Below are positions 33,690 through 42,549 of a stretch of 64,000 nt of DNA, one piece after another. The stretch is from Nocardia carnea NBRC 14403. Lineage in GTDB: Bacteria; Actinomycetota; Actinomycetes; Mycobacteriales; Mycobacteriaceae. Position numbers and translations under genes: made by a program. Below the pieces are notes generated by a model. The model had not been told where the DNA came from, made no database searches, and saw only the letters and a list, made by a program, of their open reading frames with translations. Every line of letters begins with the position of its first letter. Positions within the stretch are counted from its first letter, which is position 1. The stretch spans positions 62,001-126,000 of the forward strand of contig NZ_BAFV01000070.1 of the NCBI RefSeq assembly GCF_000308515.1. The letters run 5' to 3'.

Positions 33690-35408
33690 GTGGCGTTGTC
33701 CGATGGCCGGACTGCGCTGTCAGAGTGGGCCGGTATGAGCGTTCTGCGTCGGGCCGCGTCCGGTTGCGCTGTCGCGTTGAGTGTCGTCCTACTGGCCGGG
33801 TGTTCCGGGAGCGGCGAACCGGCCCCGCCCGGCGCTGTACCGCTGGTTTCCACCGGCGATCTGCCCGCGGCCGAGCCGGGTGAAGTGCATCTGTTCGGTT
33901 TCAACGATTTGCACGGGCACCTGCAACCGCCGGAGGCGAGCAACGGCCTGATCGGTGACTACCCGGCCGGCGGGGCCGCCTACCTCTCGACGCATCTGGA
34001 CCGGTTGCGCGCGGCCTACCCGGACAGCGCCGTCCTGTCGGCCGGGGACAATATCGGTGCCAGTCCCCTGGTTTCCTCGCTTTTCCACGACGAACCGGCC
34101 ATCGCGTTCCTGAACGAGATCGGTACCGAGGTGTCAGCGGTGGGCAATCACGAACTCGACCATGGCGTACTGGAACTAGCGCGGCTCAGCAAGGGTGGTT
34201 GCGCACCCGATGGCTGCTCCCCGGGTGAACCGTTCACCGGCGCAGATTTCGGTTTCCTGGCCGCCAACCTGACCGACGCCCGCGGCGAGCTGCCGCCGGA
34301 GGTCCGGGCCTGGACCATGCTGGAGGTGGGCGGGCACAAGATCGGGGTGGTGGGCACGGTAACGCCCGACACGGTGAACCTCGTCTTTCCGGAGGGAATC
34401 CGCGGTTACACCTTCGGTGACCAGGCGGAAGCCATCAACAGGTACGTGCCCGAGATGAAGAAGGCCGGTGCGGAGACCGTGGTCGCGCTGGTCCACGACG
34501 GGGGTGCTCAGGGCACTCCCGCGAAGACCACCGACTACAACGGATGCGCCGAGATCAGCCCGGATGTCCCCGCGCTCGCCGCCGGCACCGACCCGGCTGT
34601 CCAGGTCATCCTCACCGCCCACAGCCATCAGCCCTACATCTGCGAATTCGACGGCAAGGTGGTGACCCAGGGCTCCTCCTACGGCCGGCTCATCACCGAT
34701 ATCACCCTGCGTTTCGACGACGGCCGGGTCACCGCCGACGCCGTGAACCGCGTGGTCACCCGTGATGTCGAACCCGACCCCGCAGTCACCGGGCTGGTCG
34801 ATTTCTTCGCCGGTCAGGCCGCTCCGCGCGCCGGGCGAGTGGTCGGAACCGCCACCGCTCCCCTGGCGAGGGCGAGCGCGACCGGCGAATCCCCGCTGGG
34901 CGCAGTGATCGCCGACGCCATGCTCGAAGTCACCGAACCCGCCCGAGCGGTGGCGGCGTTCATGAACCCGGGCGGGGTCCGCGCCGATATCGACGCCGGG
35001 CCCATCACCTACGGGAACATCTACGAAACCCAGCCTTTCGGCAACCAGGTCGTCACCCTCACTCTCACGGGCCGCCAGATTCTCGACCTGCTCGAACAGC
35101 AGTGGGCCAACGCGAGCAAACCCGCAGTACTGTCCGTATCCGGCCTGTCCTACATCTACGACGACACCGCCCCGCCCGGTGAAAAGGTGATCGCCGATTC
35201 GGTCCGCATCGGTGACAAACCACTGAACGAGGTCGCGGTCTACCGGGTGAGCACCAACAATTTCCTCGCCTCCGGCGGCGACGGTTTCACGACCTTCACC
35301 CACGGCACCGACACCACGGTCGGCCCCACCGACCTCGATGCCCTGGAAACCTACCTCCGCGCCCGCGGCCCGGTGCCACCACCCGAACCCCGAGTCCAGC
35401 GCCGCTGA
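33690..35408 (+). CDS. 5'-nucleotidase/2',3'-cyclic phosphodiesterase family lipoprotein
   Basis: 572-residue exported phosphoesterase. Lipobox LLAGC with Cys38 from the GTG start. The metallophosphatase domain has GFNDLHGHLQP, SAGDNIGAS, GNHELDHG and LTAHSHQPY as metal ligands; the C-terminal nucleotidase domain has NPGGVRADI and FLASGGDGF for substrate binding. GTG 33690 has GGAG 6 bases upstream; ATG 33735 would give a more normal signal peptide but lacks a good ribosome site. Probably releases phosphate and nucleosides outside the cell. Confidence 0.9.
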   Translation: MALSDGRTALSEWAGMSVLRRAASGCAVALSVVLLAGCSGSGEPAPPGAVPLVSTGDLPAAEPGEVHLFGFNDLHGHLQPPEASNGLIGDYPAGGAAYLSTHLDRLRAAYPDSAVLSAGDNIGASPLVSSLFHDEPAIAFLNEIGTEVSAVGNHELDHGVLELARLSKGGCAPDGCSPGEPFTGADFGFLAANLTDARGELPPEVRAWTMLEVGGHKIGVVGTVTPDTVNLVFPEGIRGYTFGDQAEAINRYVPEMKKAGAETVVALVHDGGAQGTPAKTTDYNGCAEISPDVPALAAGTDPAVQVILTAHSHQPYICEFDGKVVTQGSSYGRLITDITLRFDDGRVTADAVNRVVTRDVEPDPAVTGLVDFFAGQAAPRAGRVVGTATAPLARASATGESPLGAVIADAMLEVTEPARAVAAFMNPGGVRADIDAGPITYGNIYETQPFGNQVVTLTLTGRQILDLLEQQWANASKPAVLSVSGLSYIYDDTAPPGEKVIADSVRIGDKPLNEVAVYRVSTNNFLASGGDGFTTFTHGTDTTVGPTDLDALETYLRARGPVPPPEPRVQRR

Positions 35409-35429
35409 CCCAGTCGGGATACCAAAATC

Positions 35430-35462
35430 ATAACGTCCCTCGTTAATAACGAGGGACGTTAT
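35430..35462. promoter_or_regulatory. 33-bp perfect palindrome, operator of higBA
   Basis: Two 16-bp arms (ATAACGTCCCTCGTTA and its exact complement) around one base, covering the promoter region of the toxin gene. TATATT (35460-35465) at its right edge is a good -10 and would place the RNA start at the GTG 35472. Likely bound by the HigA antitoxin. Confidence 0.8.
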
Positions 35463-35471
35463 ATTATGTCT

Positions 35472-35753
35472 GTGATCGCATCGTTCGCAGACAAGGAGAC
35501 AGAACTCGTGTTCCACCGGGTTGTGTCCACGAAGTTGCCGCAGGACATCCAGCGCACCGCCCGCCGCAAGCTACTTCTCATCGATGCGGCAACCGATGTC
35601 AACGACCTTCGGATACCGCCCGGGAACCGGCTCGAAAAGCTCAGTGGCAACCGTGCGGGCCATTACAGCATCAGGGTGAACGACCAGTACAGGACCTGTT
35701 TCGCCTGGCATACCGGCGCTGCACATCGTGTCGAAATAACCGACTACCACTGA
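35472..35753 (+). CDS. higB: HigB-like toxin, RelE superfamily
   Basis: 93-residue ribosome-dependent mRNA nuclease family: IASFADKETELVFH, LPQDIQRTARRKLLLID, PPGNRLEKLSGNRAGHYSIR, NDQYRTCFAW, VEITDYH. GTG 35472 gives the family N terminus (MIxSFADKE) and fits a leaderless RNA; ATG 35466 two codons earlier also lacks a ribosome site. Followed by the antitoxin gene 26 bases on; a toxin-first order is typical of hig modules. Confidence 0.92.
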   Translation: MIASFADKETELVFHRVVSTKLPQDIQRTARRKLLLIDAATDVNDLRIPPGNRLEKLSGNRAGHYSIRVNDQYRTCFAWHTGAAHRVEITDYH

Positions 35754-35779
35754 CCGCACCCACCCATGAGGTACACGAG

Positions 35780-36076
35780 ATGAACAATCCACTGGCTACG
35801 CCCATCCACCCCGGCGAGGTCCTGGACGCGGATTTCCTGGAGCCGTTCGGAATCACCCAGCACCGGCTGGCCGTCATCATCGGAGTTCCGCCCCGCCGGA
35901 TCAACGAGATCGTGCACGGCAAGCGTTCCATCACTGCCGATACCGCGCTGAGGCTCGGAAAGGTGTTCGGTAACAGCGCTCAATTCTGGCTCAACCTGCA
36001 GGATCGCTACGACCTCGACGTAACCGCCGACAAGCTCGGGGATTCGCTGGACCGAATAGTTCCACTGTCGGCCTGA
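35780..36076 (+). CDS. higA: HigA-like antitoxin, XRE family
   Basis: 98-residue antidote: the family opening PIHPGEVLDADFLEPFGIT, helix-turn-helix around 25-60 (RLAVIIGVPPRRINEIVHGK) and the closing SAQFWLNLQDRYDLD. Neutralises HigB and represses the operon, probably through the 33-bp palindrome. The 120-base gap after it shows no gene. Confidence 0.92.
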   Translation: MNNPLATPIHPGEVLDADFLEPFGITQHRLAVIIGVPPRRINEIVHGKRSITADTALRLGKVFGNSAQFWLNLQDRYDLDVTADKLGDSLDRIVPLSA

Positions 36077-36196
36077 TCGGCCCAGCATTCCGGGGTCGAG
36101 AGTGAATCAGGCGTGACCGACTGCCGTTCGAGCTGTCCGGCGAAGCCGCAGAATCGCGGTCACCGCGCCTCGGCGGTCACGGCTCCGCGGCGGTGT

Positions 36197-37210
36197 TCAC
36201 GGTGCGATAGAGGCACGGAGAACGGCTGGTGGCAGCGGCTGTAGGACGGTGCCGATCGCGGCCAGCGCGACCGGTTCGGCGACCAGGTCGGGCCACGGCA
36301 GAGCCCGGGTGGTCCGGGTCAGGAATTCCACGGCACGGATCAGATGGCGGGGTTCGTAGTTGTGCACACCGGTGACGGTCAGCCAGCCGCGGACCACGGC
36401 TTCCGGGTCGAGTGCGATGGCGGGGCCGGGGGTCACCGAGCCGGCCAGTACCAGCCGTCCGCCGAGGTCGAGGCGGGCGAGGGCGCCTGCTACGGCGTCG
36501 GGTGAACCGGAGAAGTCCAGCGCTATATCCACCGCCCCGCCGGGGTCGGGGGCCGCGCCGAATCGTGCCGCGAGTTGCTGTCGCTGCGGGTGCGGGTCAC
36601 TGATCAGCACCTCTGCACCCAGTTCTGCGCAGGCACCCACAGCGGTGACGCCGAGCATGCCCGCCCCGCAGATCAGGACGCGGCGACCGGCGATATCCCC
36701 GGCCGCCTCGAGCACGGCCACAACGGTCGCGGTAGCGCATCCGGCGGGTGCGGCGACCGCGTCGGGAACCTGTTCCGAAACCGTAGCGGTGGTGACACCG
36801 GCGGGGAGCAGAATGTGTTCGGCGTATCCGCCCGACAGCGGCCAGTCCCCCGTGAACGCCTCGTGCCCGACCTTGCGCACGTGTTCGCATTTGGCGGTGA
36901 AGCCGCGCCGGCAGCGCCCGCAGCGGCCGCAGGTCGCGGTGACCGACCAGACGATCCGCTCACCGATCTCCCGATCGGCTCCGGACCCCACGGCCACCAC
37001 ATGGCCGACCGCTTCGTGCCCGAGGATCGACGGTGATGGCGCCGGGCGCCGCCCCGAGACGGTGTGCAGATCACTACCGCACACGGTGGCCAGATCCACG
37101 CGGACCAGCAGCTCCCCGGGGCCTGGTATGGGCAGCTCGACGTCGCAGACCCGGACCCCGTCGGCGGACCAGACGGCGGCGCGGGTCAGACGACGAGTGA
37201 GCGTATCCAT
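36197..37210 (-). CDS. Zinc alcohol dehydrogenase, phosphonate-cluster type
   Basis: 337-residue medium-chain dehydrogenase. Catalytic zinc site in TVCGSDLHTVSG and GHEAVGHVVAVG; structural zinc Cys cluster CGRCGRCRRGFTAKC; Rossmann GAGMLGVTAVG. A family of such proteins is tied to phosphonate gene clusters (the HpnZ-type grouping), and its place after phnE, with a 25-base overlap, fits. Possibly oxidises a hydroxy- or alcohol intermediate of phosphonate breakdown; not proven. ATG 37210. Confidence 0.85.
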   Translation of the reverse strand: MDTLTRRLTRAAVWSADGVRVCDVELPIPGPGELLVRVDLATVCGSDLHTVSGRRPAPSPSILGHEAVGHVVAVGSGADREIGERIVWSVTATCGRCGRCRRGFTAKCEHVRKVGHEAFTGDWPLSGGYAEHILLPAGVTTATVSEQVPDAVAAPAGCATATVVAVLEAAGDIAGRRVLICGAGMLGVTAVGACAELGAEVLISDPHPQRQQLAARFGAAPDPGGAVDIALDFSGSPDAVAGALARLDLGGRLVLAGSVTPGPAIALDPEAVVRGWLTVTGVHNYEPRHLIRAVEFLTRTTRALPWPDLVAEPVALAAIGTVLQPLPPAVLRASIAP

Positions 37211-38778
37211 CCGGAAAGCCTTTCGATGGTGTAGACGATGACGAAGACGACCAGGACGATCGCGCCCGCGATATCGAAGTTCAGTGTCCGGATGGCTTCG
37301 AACAGCAGGTATCCGATACCGCCCGCACCGACGATGCCCAGCACTGTCGAGGTGCGGATATTGACGTCGAGCAGATACAGGCTGGAACCGATCAGTGCCG
37401 GGACAGCCTGCGGGACGACCGCGGCGAACAGGGTTTTCCACCAGCCGCCGCCGACCGCGCGCACCGCTTCGAGCGGCCCGGGGTCGATCTCTTCGACCGC
37501 GTCGGCGACGAGTTTGCCGAGGAAACCGATGGAGCCGATGGCCAGCGCGCAGGTTCCGGCGATCGGGCCGAGGCCGAGCGCAGCGACGAACACCACCGCG
37601 ATGATGAGTTCCGGTACCGCCCGCACCACCAGGATCCAGGTTCGGGCCAGCCAGTACAGCGTCGGATGTGGTGCGACATTGGCGGCACCGAGGATTCCGA
37701 GCGGTATAGAGAGCACCACCCCGATCGCGGTCGCTACCAGGCCGATGGCGATGGTCTGGAGGGCGGCGTCGAACAGGTCGGCGCCGAGCGCACCGAAGTC
37801 CGGCGGGATCATCCGGCCGAATACCTCGAACGACGGCCACGGCCAGGTGAACAGCGCGAACGGGTCGATATCGAGGACCACAAGCGAGGCGAGGCAGGTG
37901 AATACGAGGAGTGCGCCGAAGGCGAAGCTTGTCTGCCGGTCTCGGCGCGGACCCGCCTTCGACGGCGTCAGCAGGGTGCGGCGGATGACGATGGTGAGGA
38001 CTTCCATGGCCGCGATGATCACCAGGATCACGGCGACGATGCCGAGGGCACGCGGGTAGATCAGACCGCGTAGCGCATCCTGGAGGGCGAAGCCGATCCC
38101 TCCGGCGCCGACGAAACCGAGTACCACCGACATCCGCAGGTTGATATCGATGCGGTACACAAAAGTACTGATCCAGGATGGGATTACCTGCGGGACGACG
38201 GCGTTCAGCATCTCGCGGAAGTATCCGGCGCCGGTCGCGCGCACCGCTTCGCGCGGACCCGGATCGGTCTGCTCGATGGCATCGGCGAACAGTTTGCCGA
38301 GCATCCCGATCGAATGCAGCGCCAGCGCCAGGATGCCGGGCAGCACACCGATTCCGAGCGCGCGGACGAACAGTGCCGCGAACAGCAGATCCGGCATGGC
38401 CCGGCAGAACGTGATGACGGCCCTCGCCGCACCGTAGACCACGGGATGAGGGGTGGTGTTACGGGCGGCGAGGAACGCCAGCGGCACCGAGACCAGCGCG
38501 GCGAGCACGGTGCCGAGTATCGCCATCAGCAGGGTTTCGACGGCGAGCGAGGAGATGCGGCCGGGGTCGTCCAGCCGCGGCGGCAGCATCCGTTCGAGGA
38601 GCGCGGCGATATCGTCGAGACCGTCGATCAGGGTGGCCGGCGCGAACTCGATGTACCAGGCGCCGGCCAGGGTGGCCAGTACCGCCGCCGCGGCGCACGC
38701 CCGCAGCAGCACGGTGCGAATCGAGTTCGGTACCGGTGGTTTCGCGGCCGGCCGGGACGGGACGAGCAGTGCACTCAT
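37186..38778 (-). CDS. phnE: Phosphonate ABC transporter permease PhnE, tandem fusion
   Basis: 530-residue inner-membrane permease made of two PhnE-like units. Unit 1 (about 60-270) and unit 2 (about 310-525) each carry RAMPDLLFA/RAVPELIIA, SIGMLGKLFADA/SIGFLGKLVADA, DPGPREAVRA/DPGPLEAVRA and a final GAGGIGFAL/GAGGIGYLL. Single-unit PhnE proteins work as dimers, so this form builds the dimer in one chain. ATG 38778 overlaps the PhnC stop (ATGA). Confidence 0.93.
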   Translation of the reverse strand: MSALLVPSRPAAKPPVPNSIRTVLLRACAAAAVLATLAGAWYIEFAPATLIDGLDDIAALLERMLPPRLDDPGRISSLAVETLLMAILGTVLAALVSVPLAFLAARNTTPHPVVYGAARAVITFCRAMPDLLFAALFVRALGIGVLPGILALALHSIGMLGKLFADAIEQTDPGPREAVRATGAGYFREMLNAVVPQVIPSWISTFVYRIDINLRMSVVLGFVGAGGIGFALQDALRGLIYPRALGIVAVILVIIAAMEVLTIVIRRTLLTPSKAGPRRDRQTSFAFGALLVFTCLASLVVLDIDPFALFTWPWPSFEVFGRMIPPDFGALGADLFDAALQTIAIGLVATAIGVVLSIPLGILGAANVAPHPTLYWLARTWILVVRAVPELIIAVVFVAALGLGPIAGTCALAIGSIGFLGKLVADAVEEIDPGPLEAVRAVGGGWWKTLFAAVVPQAVPALIGSSLYLLDVNIRTSTVLGIVGAGGIGYLLFEAIRTLNFDIAGAIVLVVFVIVYTIERLSGWIRSLVV

Positions 38779-39593
38779 CGTGGTTCGACCGCGTTCGACC
38801 CGGCCACCGCCGGTTCGACCCGCTGATAGATCTCCATGACCTCGTCCCGGGACAGACCCACCGCGGGGCGGTCGAGCACTTTCGCCCCACCCCGTAACCC
38901 GATCAGCCGGTGCGCCCACCCCATCGCCAGATCCACCTGATGCAGCGTGCACAGCACCGTCAGTTTCTCCTCGATGCACACCCGGAACAGCAGGTCCATC
39001 ACCACACCCGCGTTCTCGGGGTCGAGGGAGGCGACGGGTTCGTCGGCGAGCAGCACCTTGGGTTGTTGCATGAGGGTGCGCGCGATTGCGACCCGCTGCT
39101 GCTGGCCACCGGAGAGCGTATCGGCGCGGCGTTCGGCGAGATCGGCGAGCCCCACCCGGTCGAGATGCTGGAGCGCCTCGGCCCGCATCCGTTTCGGGTA
39201 GGTGAGTGCCCCGTAGCGGGGCAACGCGATCCGGCCGAGCCCGCCGATGAGCACGTTCTCCAGGCAGCTGAGCCGCCCGACCAGGTTGAACTGCTGGAAG
39301 ACGAATCCCACATCACGCCGTAGCGCGCGCAGGCGGGCGCCCGAGGCGAGGTCGACGCGGGTTCCGTCGACCTCGACCCGCCCCGAGCTCACCGGGTGCA
39401 GACCGTTCAGGCAGCGCAGCAGAGTCGATTTGCCGGAGCCGGAAAGGCCCAGCAGCACGACCATTTCGCTGCGGTGCACCTCGAACGACACATCGTCGAG
39501 CGCGGTGGTTTCGCCGAATTTCTTGGTGATCGACTGCGCGGAGATGACGGTGTCGTCGCCGGCGACGGTCGGACGGTGCGGCGCGGGAGGCAT
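38775..39593 (-). CDS. phnC: Phosphonate ABC transporter ATP-binding protein
   Basis: 272-residue ABC ATPase: Walker A GLSGSGKSTLL, Q-loop VFQQFNLVGRL, signature LSGGQQQRVAIAR, Walker B VLLADEPVASLD, switch His in TLHQVDLA. Powers uptake through PhnE. ATG 39593 begins 4 bases after the phnD stop, and its 3' end overlaps phnE by 4 bases. Confidence 0.95.
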   Translation of the reverse strand: MPPAPHRPTVAGDDTVISAQSITKKFGETTALDDVSFEVHRSEMVVLLGLSGSGKSTLLRCLNGLHPVSSGRVEVDGTRVDLASGARLRALRRDVGFVFQQFNLVGRLSCLENVLIGGLGRIALPRYGALTYPKRMRAEALQHLDRVGLADLAERRADTLSGGQQQRVAIARTLMQQPKVLLADEPVASLDPENAGVVMDLLFRVCIEEKLTVLCTLHQVDLAMGWAHRLIGLRGGAKVLDRPAVGLSRDEVMEIYQRVEPAVAGSNAVEPR

Positions 39594-39597
39594 CGAA

Positions 39598-40557
39598 TCA
39601 GCCCTTGCACTTCTCGGAGCCGGTTACTTCACAGACGTGGCGCACGCCGTTGTAGTCGGCGTCGGTAGCGGGGACGACACCCCACACCCGTTCGTCGGTG
39701 ATCCGGCAGTCGCCGGTGCACAGACCTTCGCCGAGCATGTAATCGGCGTTGACCTTCTCGGTGAAGATGGTGCGCAGTTTGTCGACGGTTTCGGTGCCGA
39801 GGTCGTTGTTCGCGGCGAACAGGGAGCCGGCGATGGTTTCCGATTTCCACACCGTCTTCAGCTGTCCCGGTTTCAGGTCGCCCTTTTCGATCAGGGTTTT
39901 GTCGACCATCGTGTCGAACGCGAACCCGGCGTCGCAGTCACCGGCCGCGATGGCCAGCGCGGAGGCGTCGTGGCCGCCGGCGTAGATGGGCTGCACACCC
40001 GCGGAAAGGTCCGCCTCCGCTCCGGACTCGATCACCTTGTTCTCGATCAGTCCGGCTGTGGGATAGAGGAATCCGGAGGTCGAACCCGGGTCGACGAAGC
40101 AGGCCTTCTTGTCCTTGAAGTCGGCGAGCTCGTCGACCTGGTCGTTGTCCGCACGGGCGAGGCCGTAGGACTGGTAACCGGGCGGTGTGCCCTTGTCCTG
40201 CACAACCGCACCCAGCGGGGTCATCTCCGCGCCGTTCACCCCGGCCACGACGTAGGCGAACGGGCCGAAGAAGGCGAGGTCGACATTACCGGCGATGAGT
40301 CCCTCGACCACCCCCGCGTAGTCGGAGGCCTGCACGAAGTCGATCTCCGAGCCGGTTTCGCGCTCCAGCAGGGCGATCACCGGTTCGTAGCTGGCTTTAA
40401 GGTCGGTGGAGTTCTCGGCCGGGATGGCGGCGAGCGTCAGGGTTTCGGGATAGCCCTGTTCGTTCAGCGCCTCGGAATCGGAGCCGGAACAGGCGGACAA
40501 CGTGAGTGCCAGGCCGGCGAATACGGCGGCCACGGTATGACTTCGGCGGAAGAACAT
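39598..40557 (-). CDS. phnD: Phosphonate/phosphite-type ABC substrate-binding lipoprotein
   Basis: 319-residue PhnD-family binding protein. Lipobox LSAC with Cys23; mature part with LTLAAIPAENSTDLKASYEP, EIDFVQASDYAGVVEGLIAG, FFGPFAYV and KKACFVDPGSTSGFLYP, typical of the family. Ligand may be phosphonate, phosphite or phosphate; this cannot be decided from sequence alone. ATG 40557 has GAGGA upstream. Confidence 0.93.
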   Translation of the reverse strand: MFFRRSHTVAAVFAGLALTLSACSGSDSEALNEQGYPETLTLAAIPAENSTDLKASYEPVIALLERETGSEIDFVQASDYAGVVEGLIAGNVDLAFFGPFAYVVAGVNGAEMTPLGAVVQDKGTPPGYQSYGLARADNDQVDELADFKDKKACFVDPGSTSGFLYPTAGLIENKVIESGAEADLSAGVQPIYAGGHDASALAIAAGDCDAGFAFDTMVDKTLIEKGDLKPGQLKTVWKSETIAGSLFAANNDLGTETVDKLRTIFTEKVNADYMLGEGLCTGDCRITDERVWGVVPATDADYNGVRHVCEVTGSEKCKG

Positions 40558-40591
40558 GGAACGTCCTCGGAGGAGTCGGGGTCGAACGGGA

Positions 40592-41278
40592 TCAGGCGGA
40601 TAAGAGCAGGTCGGGGAGTTCGGCAACGGTGTCGAGGAGGTGGGTGGCGCCGGCCTCGCGCAGGGTCTGCGCGTTGTGCGCGCCGGTGAGGGTGCCCGCG
40701 ACGATGGCGGCGCCGGCGCGGAGGCCGGAGGTGATATCGCTGGCGGTGTCGCCGACGACCGCCACCCGGCGGACGTCGTCGACCTCGGCCCGCAGCAGTG
40801 CGGTGAGCACCAGGTCGGGGTAGGGACGGCCGCGACCCGCGTCGGCGGGGGCCAGCACCAGATCGGCTACTTCGGTCCAGTCGAGGGCGGTGAGAATGCG
40901 GCGTTGGGTGGAGCGGCTGAATCCGGTGGTCAGCGCGACCTGGATACCGCCCGCACGCAGTTTCGCGATGGCTTCCTCGGCACCGGGAATCGGCTTTATC
41001 GCGCCTTCGTCGACGTAACGCTGGTAGGCGGATTCGAAGGCCGCGTTGGCTTCGGCAGCCTTGTGTTCGGAACCGAACAGTGCACGGAAAACCACGATTT
41101 TGGATTGCCCCATCGTGTCGAGCACGTAGCGGCGTGCGTTGTCGCGCTCGGGCCCGGTCGCCGGCAGTCCCACCGCGGTGGCGGCATCGTCGAAGGCCGC
41201 GATCACGGCGCCGTCGTCGGCGACCGTGGTTCCGGCCATATCCATTACTGCCAGGGCGATATCGCTGTTGTCTTGCAC
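40592..41278 (-). CDS. Phosphonatase-like HAD hydrolase
   Basis: 228-residue HAD-family hydrolase. Motif I VMDMAGTTV with the nucleophile Asp, motif II TTGFS, a Lys/Arg-containing motif III, and motif IV VAVVGDTASDI. The DMAGTT form is that of phosphonatase-like enzymes (PhnX relatives), which split the carbon-phosphorus bond of phosphonoacetaldehyde. GTG 41278 is the likely start, 20 bases from a PhnF box. First gene of the minus-strand phn operon. Confidence 0.87.
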   Translation of the reverse strand: MQDNSDIALAVMDMAGTTVADDGAVIAAFDDAATAVGLPATGPERDNARRYVLDTMGQSKIVVFRALFGSEHKAAEANAAFESAYQRYVDEGAIKPIPGAEEAIAKLRAGGIQVALTTGFSRSTQRRILTALDWTEVADLVLAPADAGRGRPYPDLVLTALLRAEVDDVRRVAVVGDTASDITSGLRAGAAIVAGTLTGAHNAQTLREAGATHLLDTVAELPDLLLSA

Positions 41279-41297
41279 GGGACCGAGAATGCCATGC

Positions 41298-41309
41298 TGG
41301 TATAGACCA
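41298..41309. promoter_or_regulatory. PhnF-type operator, site 1
   Basis: TGGTATAGACCA, a near-palindrome 19 bases before the HAD gene start. I recall the same 12-mer as the PhnF site of Mycobacterium smegmatis. An identical copy is 47 bases away. Confidence 0.85.
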
Positions 41310-41344
41310 GGGGACTGCCGTTGAGCGAACCTTGGGTTAACAGC

Positions 41345-41356
41345 TGGTATAGACCA
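41345..41356. promoter_or_regulatory. PhnF-type operator, site 2
   Basis: Second exact copy of TGGTATAGACCA, 21 bases before the GntR gene start. The two sites flank the divergent promoters, so one regulator can control both directions. Confidence 0.85.
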
Positions 41357-41377
41357 CCTTCGCGGTAGGGTTGGACC

Positions 41378-42091
41378 GTGACGTCGACCGTCGAACCCCG
41401 GGTTCTCAAACACCAGATCGTGCGCGCGAGCATCGAAGAACTGCTCGACGGGCTGGAAGTCGGCGATACCGTCCCCTCCGAACGCGATCTCGCGGTGCGC
41501 TTCGACGTGGCCCGCGAAACTGTGCGACAGGCGCTGCGCGAACTACTCGTCGCCGGCCGGATCGAACGCCAGGGCAGGACCACCCTGGTCGCCGGCCCGA
41601 AACTCGTTCTCCCCCTGGCTCTCGGCTCCTACACCGAAGCCGCCCGCATCGAAGGCCACACCGCCACCCGAATTCTCGTCGGCTGGACCCGGCTCACCGC
41701 AGACGCGGACCTCGCCGGTCAACTCGCCATCGCCCCGGGCGATCCGGTGGTCCAGCTGGAGCGCGTCCTCACCACCGACGGCGTACACCTCGGCCTCGAA
41801 ACCACCCGGCTCCCCGCCTACCGCTACCCCGAACTGATCGACACGTTCGACTACACCCAGTCGCTGTATGCCGAAATCGCGCGCCGTGGCATAGCTTTCG
41901 CCAAGGCAGTGGACAGTATCGAAACAACTCTCCCCGACGCCCGTGAAGCCGCCCTGCTCACCGTCGACACCCGCACCCCGATGTTCCTGCTCAATCGCGT
42001 CTCCTACGACCCCGCCGGGCTCCCCATCGAACACCGCCGCTCCCTCTACCGCGGCGACCGCATGACCTTCACCGCCATCCAAACCCCCTGA
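41378..42091 (+). CDS. phnF: GntR/HutC-family repressor, PhnF-like
   Basis: 237-residue regulator: winged helix in the first about 75 residues (LEVGDTVPSERDLAVRFDVA, TVRQALRELLVAGRIERQGR) and a UTRA ligand domain (about 90-235). GTG 41378. Two TGGTATAGACCA sites sit in the divergent promoter, so it probably represses itself and the phn operon until phosphate is scarce or a phosphonate is present. Confidence 0.92.
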   Translation: MTSTVEPRVLKHQIVRASIEELLDGLEVGDTVPSERDLAVRFDVARETVRQALRELLVAGRIERQGRTTLVAGPKLVLPLALGSYTEAARIEGHTATRILVGWTRLTADADLAGQLAIAPGDPVVQLERVLTTDGVHLGLETTRLPAYRYPELIDTFDYTQSLYAEIARRGIAFAKAVDSIETTLPDAREAALLTVDTRTPMFLLNRVSYDPAGLPIEHRRSLYRGDRMTFTAIQTP

Positions 42092-42207
42092 CCGCATGAG
42101 AGACCGCGGCCGAAGAACGATATCGACCACTTGTCGGTGTGCCGATCCAGGTTCGACCGCGACGTGACCACACGGTGCCGTGCACGCGCCCGAGATGGAA
42201 GACCCAC

Positions 42208-42549
42208 ATGCCGATCAGCAACCCGCAAGTACTGGCCCACCCATTCCTCGCCTCCCTCTACGAGGACGACTACTACCCGGACCATGTCGTCGACCGCGGT
42301 AAGGCGATTCTGGAACGGTTGTGCGAGCGCATCGAAGCCGAACAGCCGACCGGCCTGGTTGGGCTGTATGCGCTGACGCACGCGGCCACGGAGGAGTTCA
42401 ACGACCTCGAATCCGAATTCGAGGAGGCCGGCAGCGAGCTCGAGACGGTGGCGCGTGAGGCGATCGGTGAGGATTTCTGGTTCGTGGCCGGCGCCTACGG
42501 TTTCCGCGATGCGGACGCCGAGGAGCTGATCGCTACCCGCGATTGGTGA
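42208..42549 (+). CDS. DUF5713 family protein
   Basis: 113-residue acidic helical protein: FLASLYEDDYYPDHVVDRGK, LYALTHAATEEFNDLESEFE, EAIGEDFWFVAGAYGF. Matches the DUF5713 pattern, with a run of acidic residues in the middle. Function unknown. GGAAG precedes ATG 42208. Stands alone after phnF. Confidence 0.85.
   Translation: MPISNPQVLAHPFLASLYEDDYYPDHVVDRGKAILERLCERIEAEQPTGLVGLYALTHAATEEFNDLESEFEEAGSELETVAREAIGEDFWFVAGAYGFRDADAEELIATRDW

Noticed and set aside
35430..35462. 33-bp palindrome as terminator of the 5'-nucleotidase gene
   Set aside because: It may also stop transcription, but its place on the higB promoter and AT-rich ends fit an operator better.
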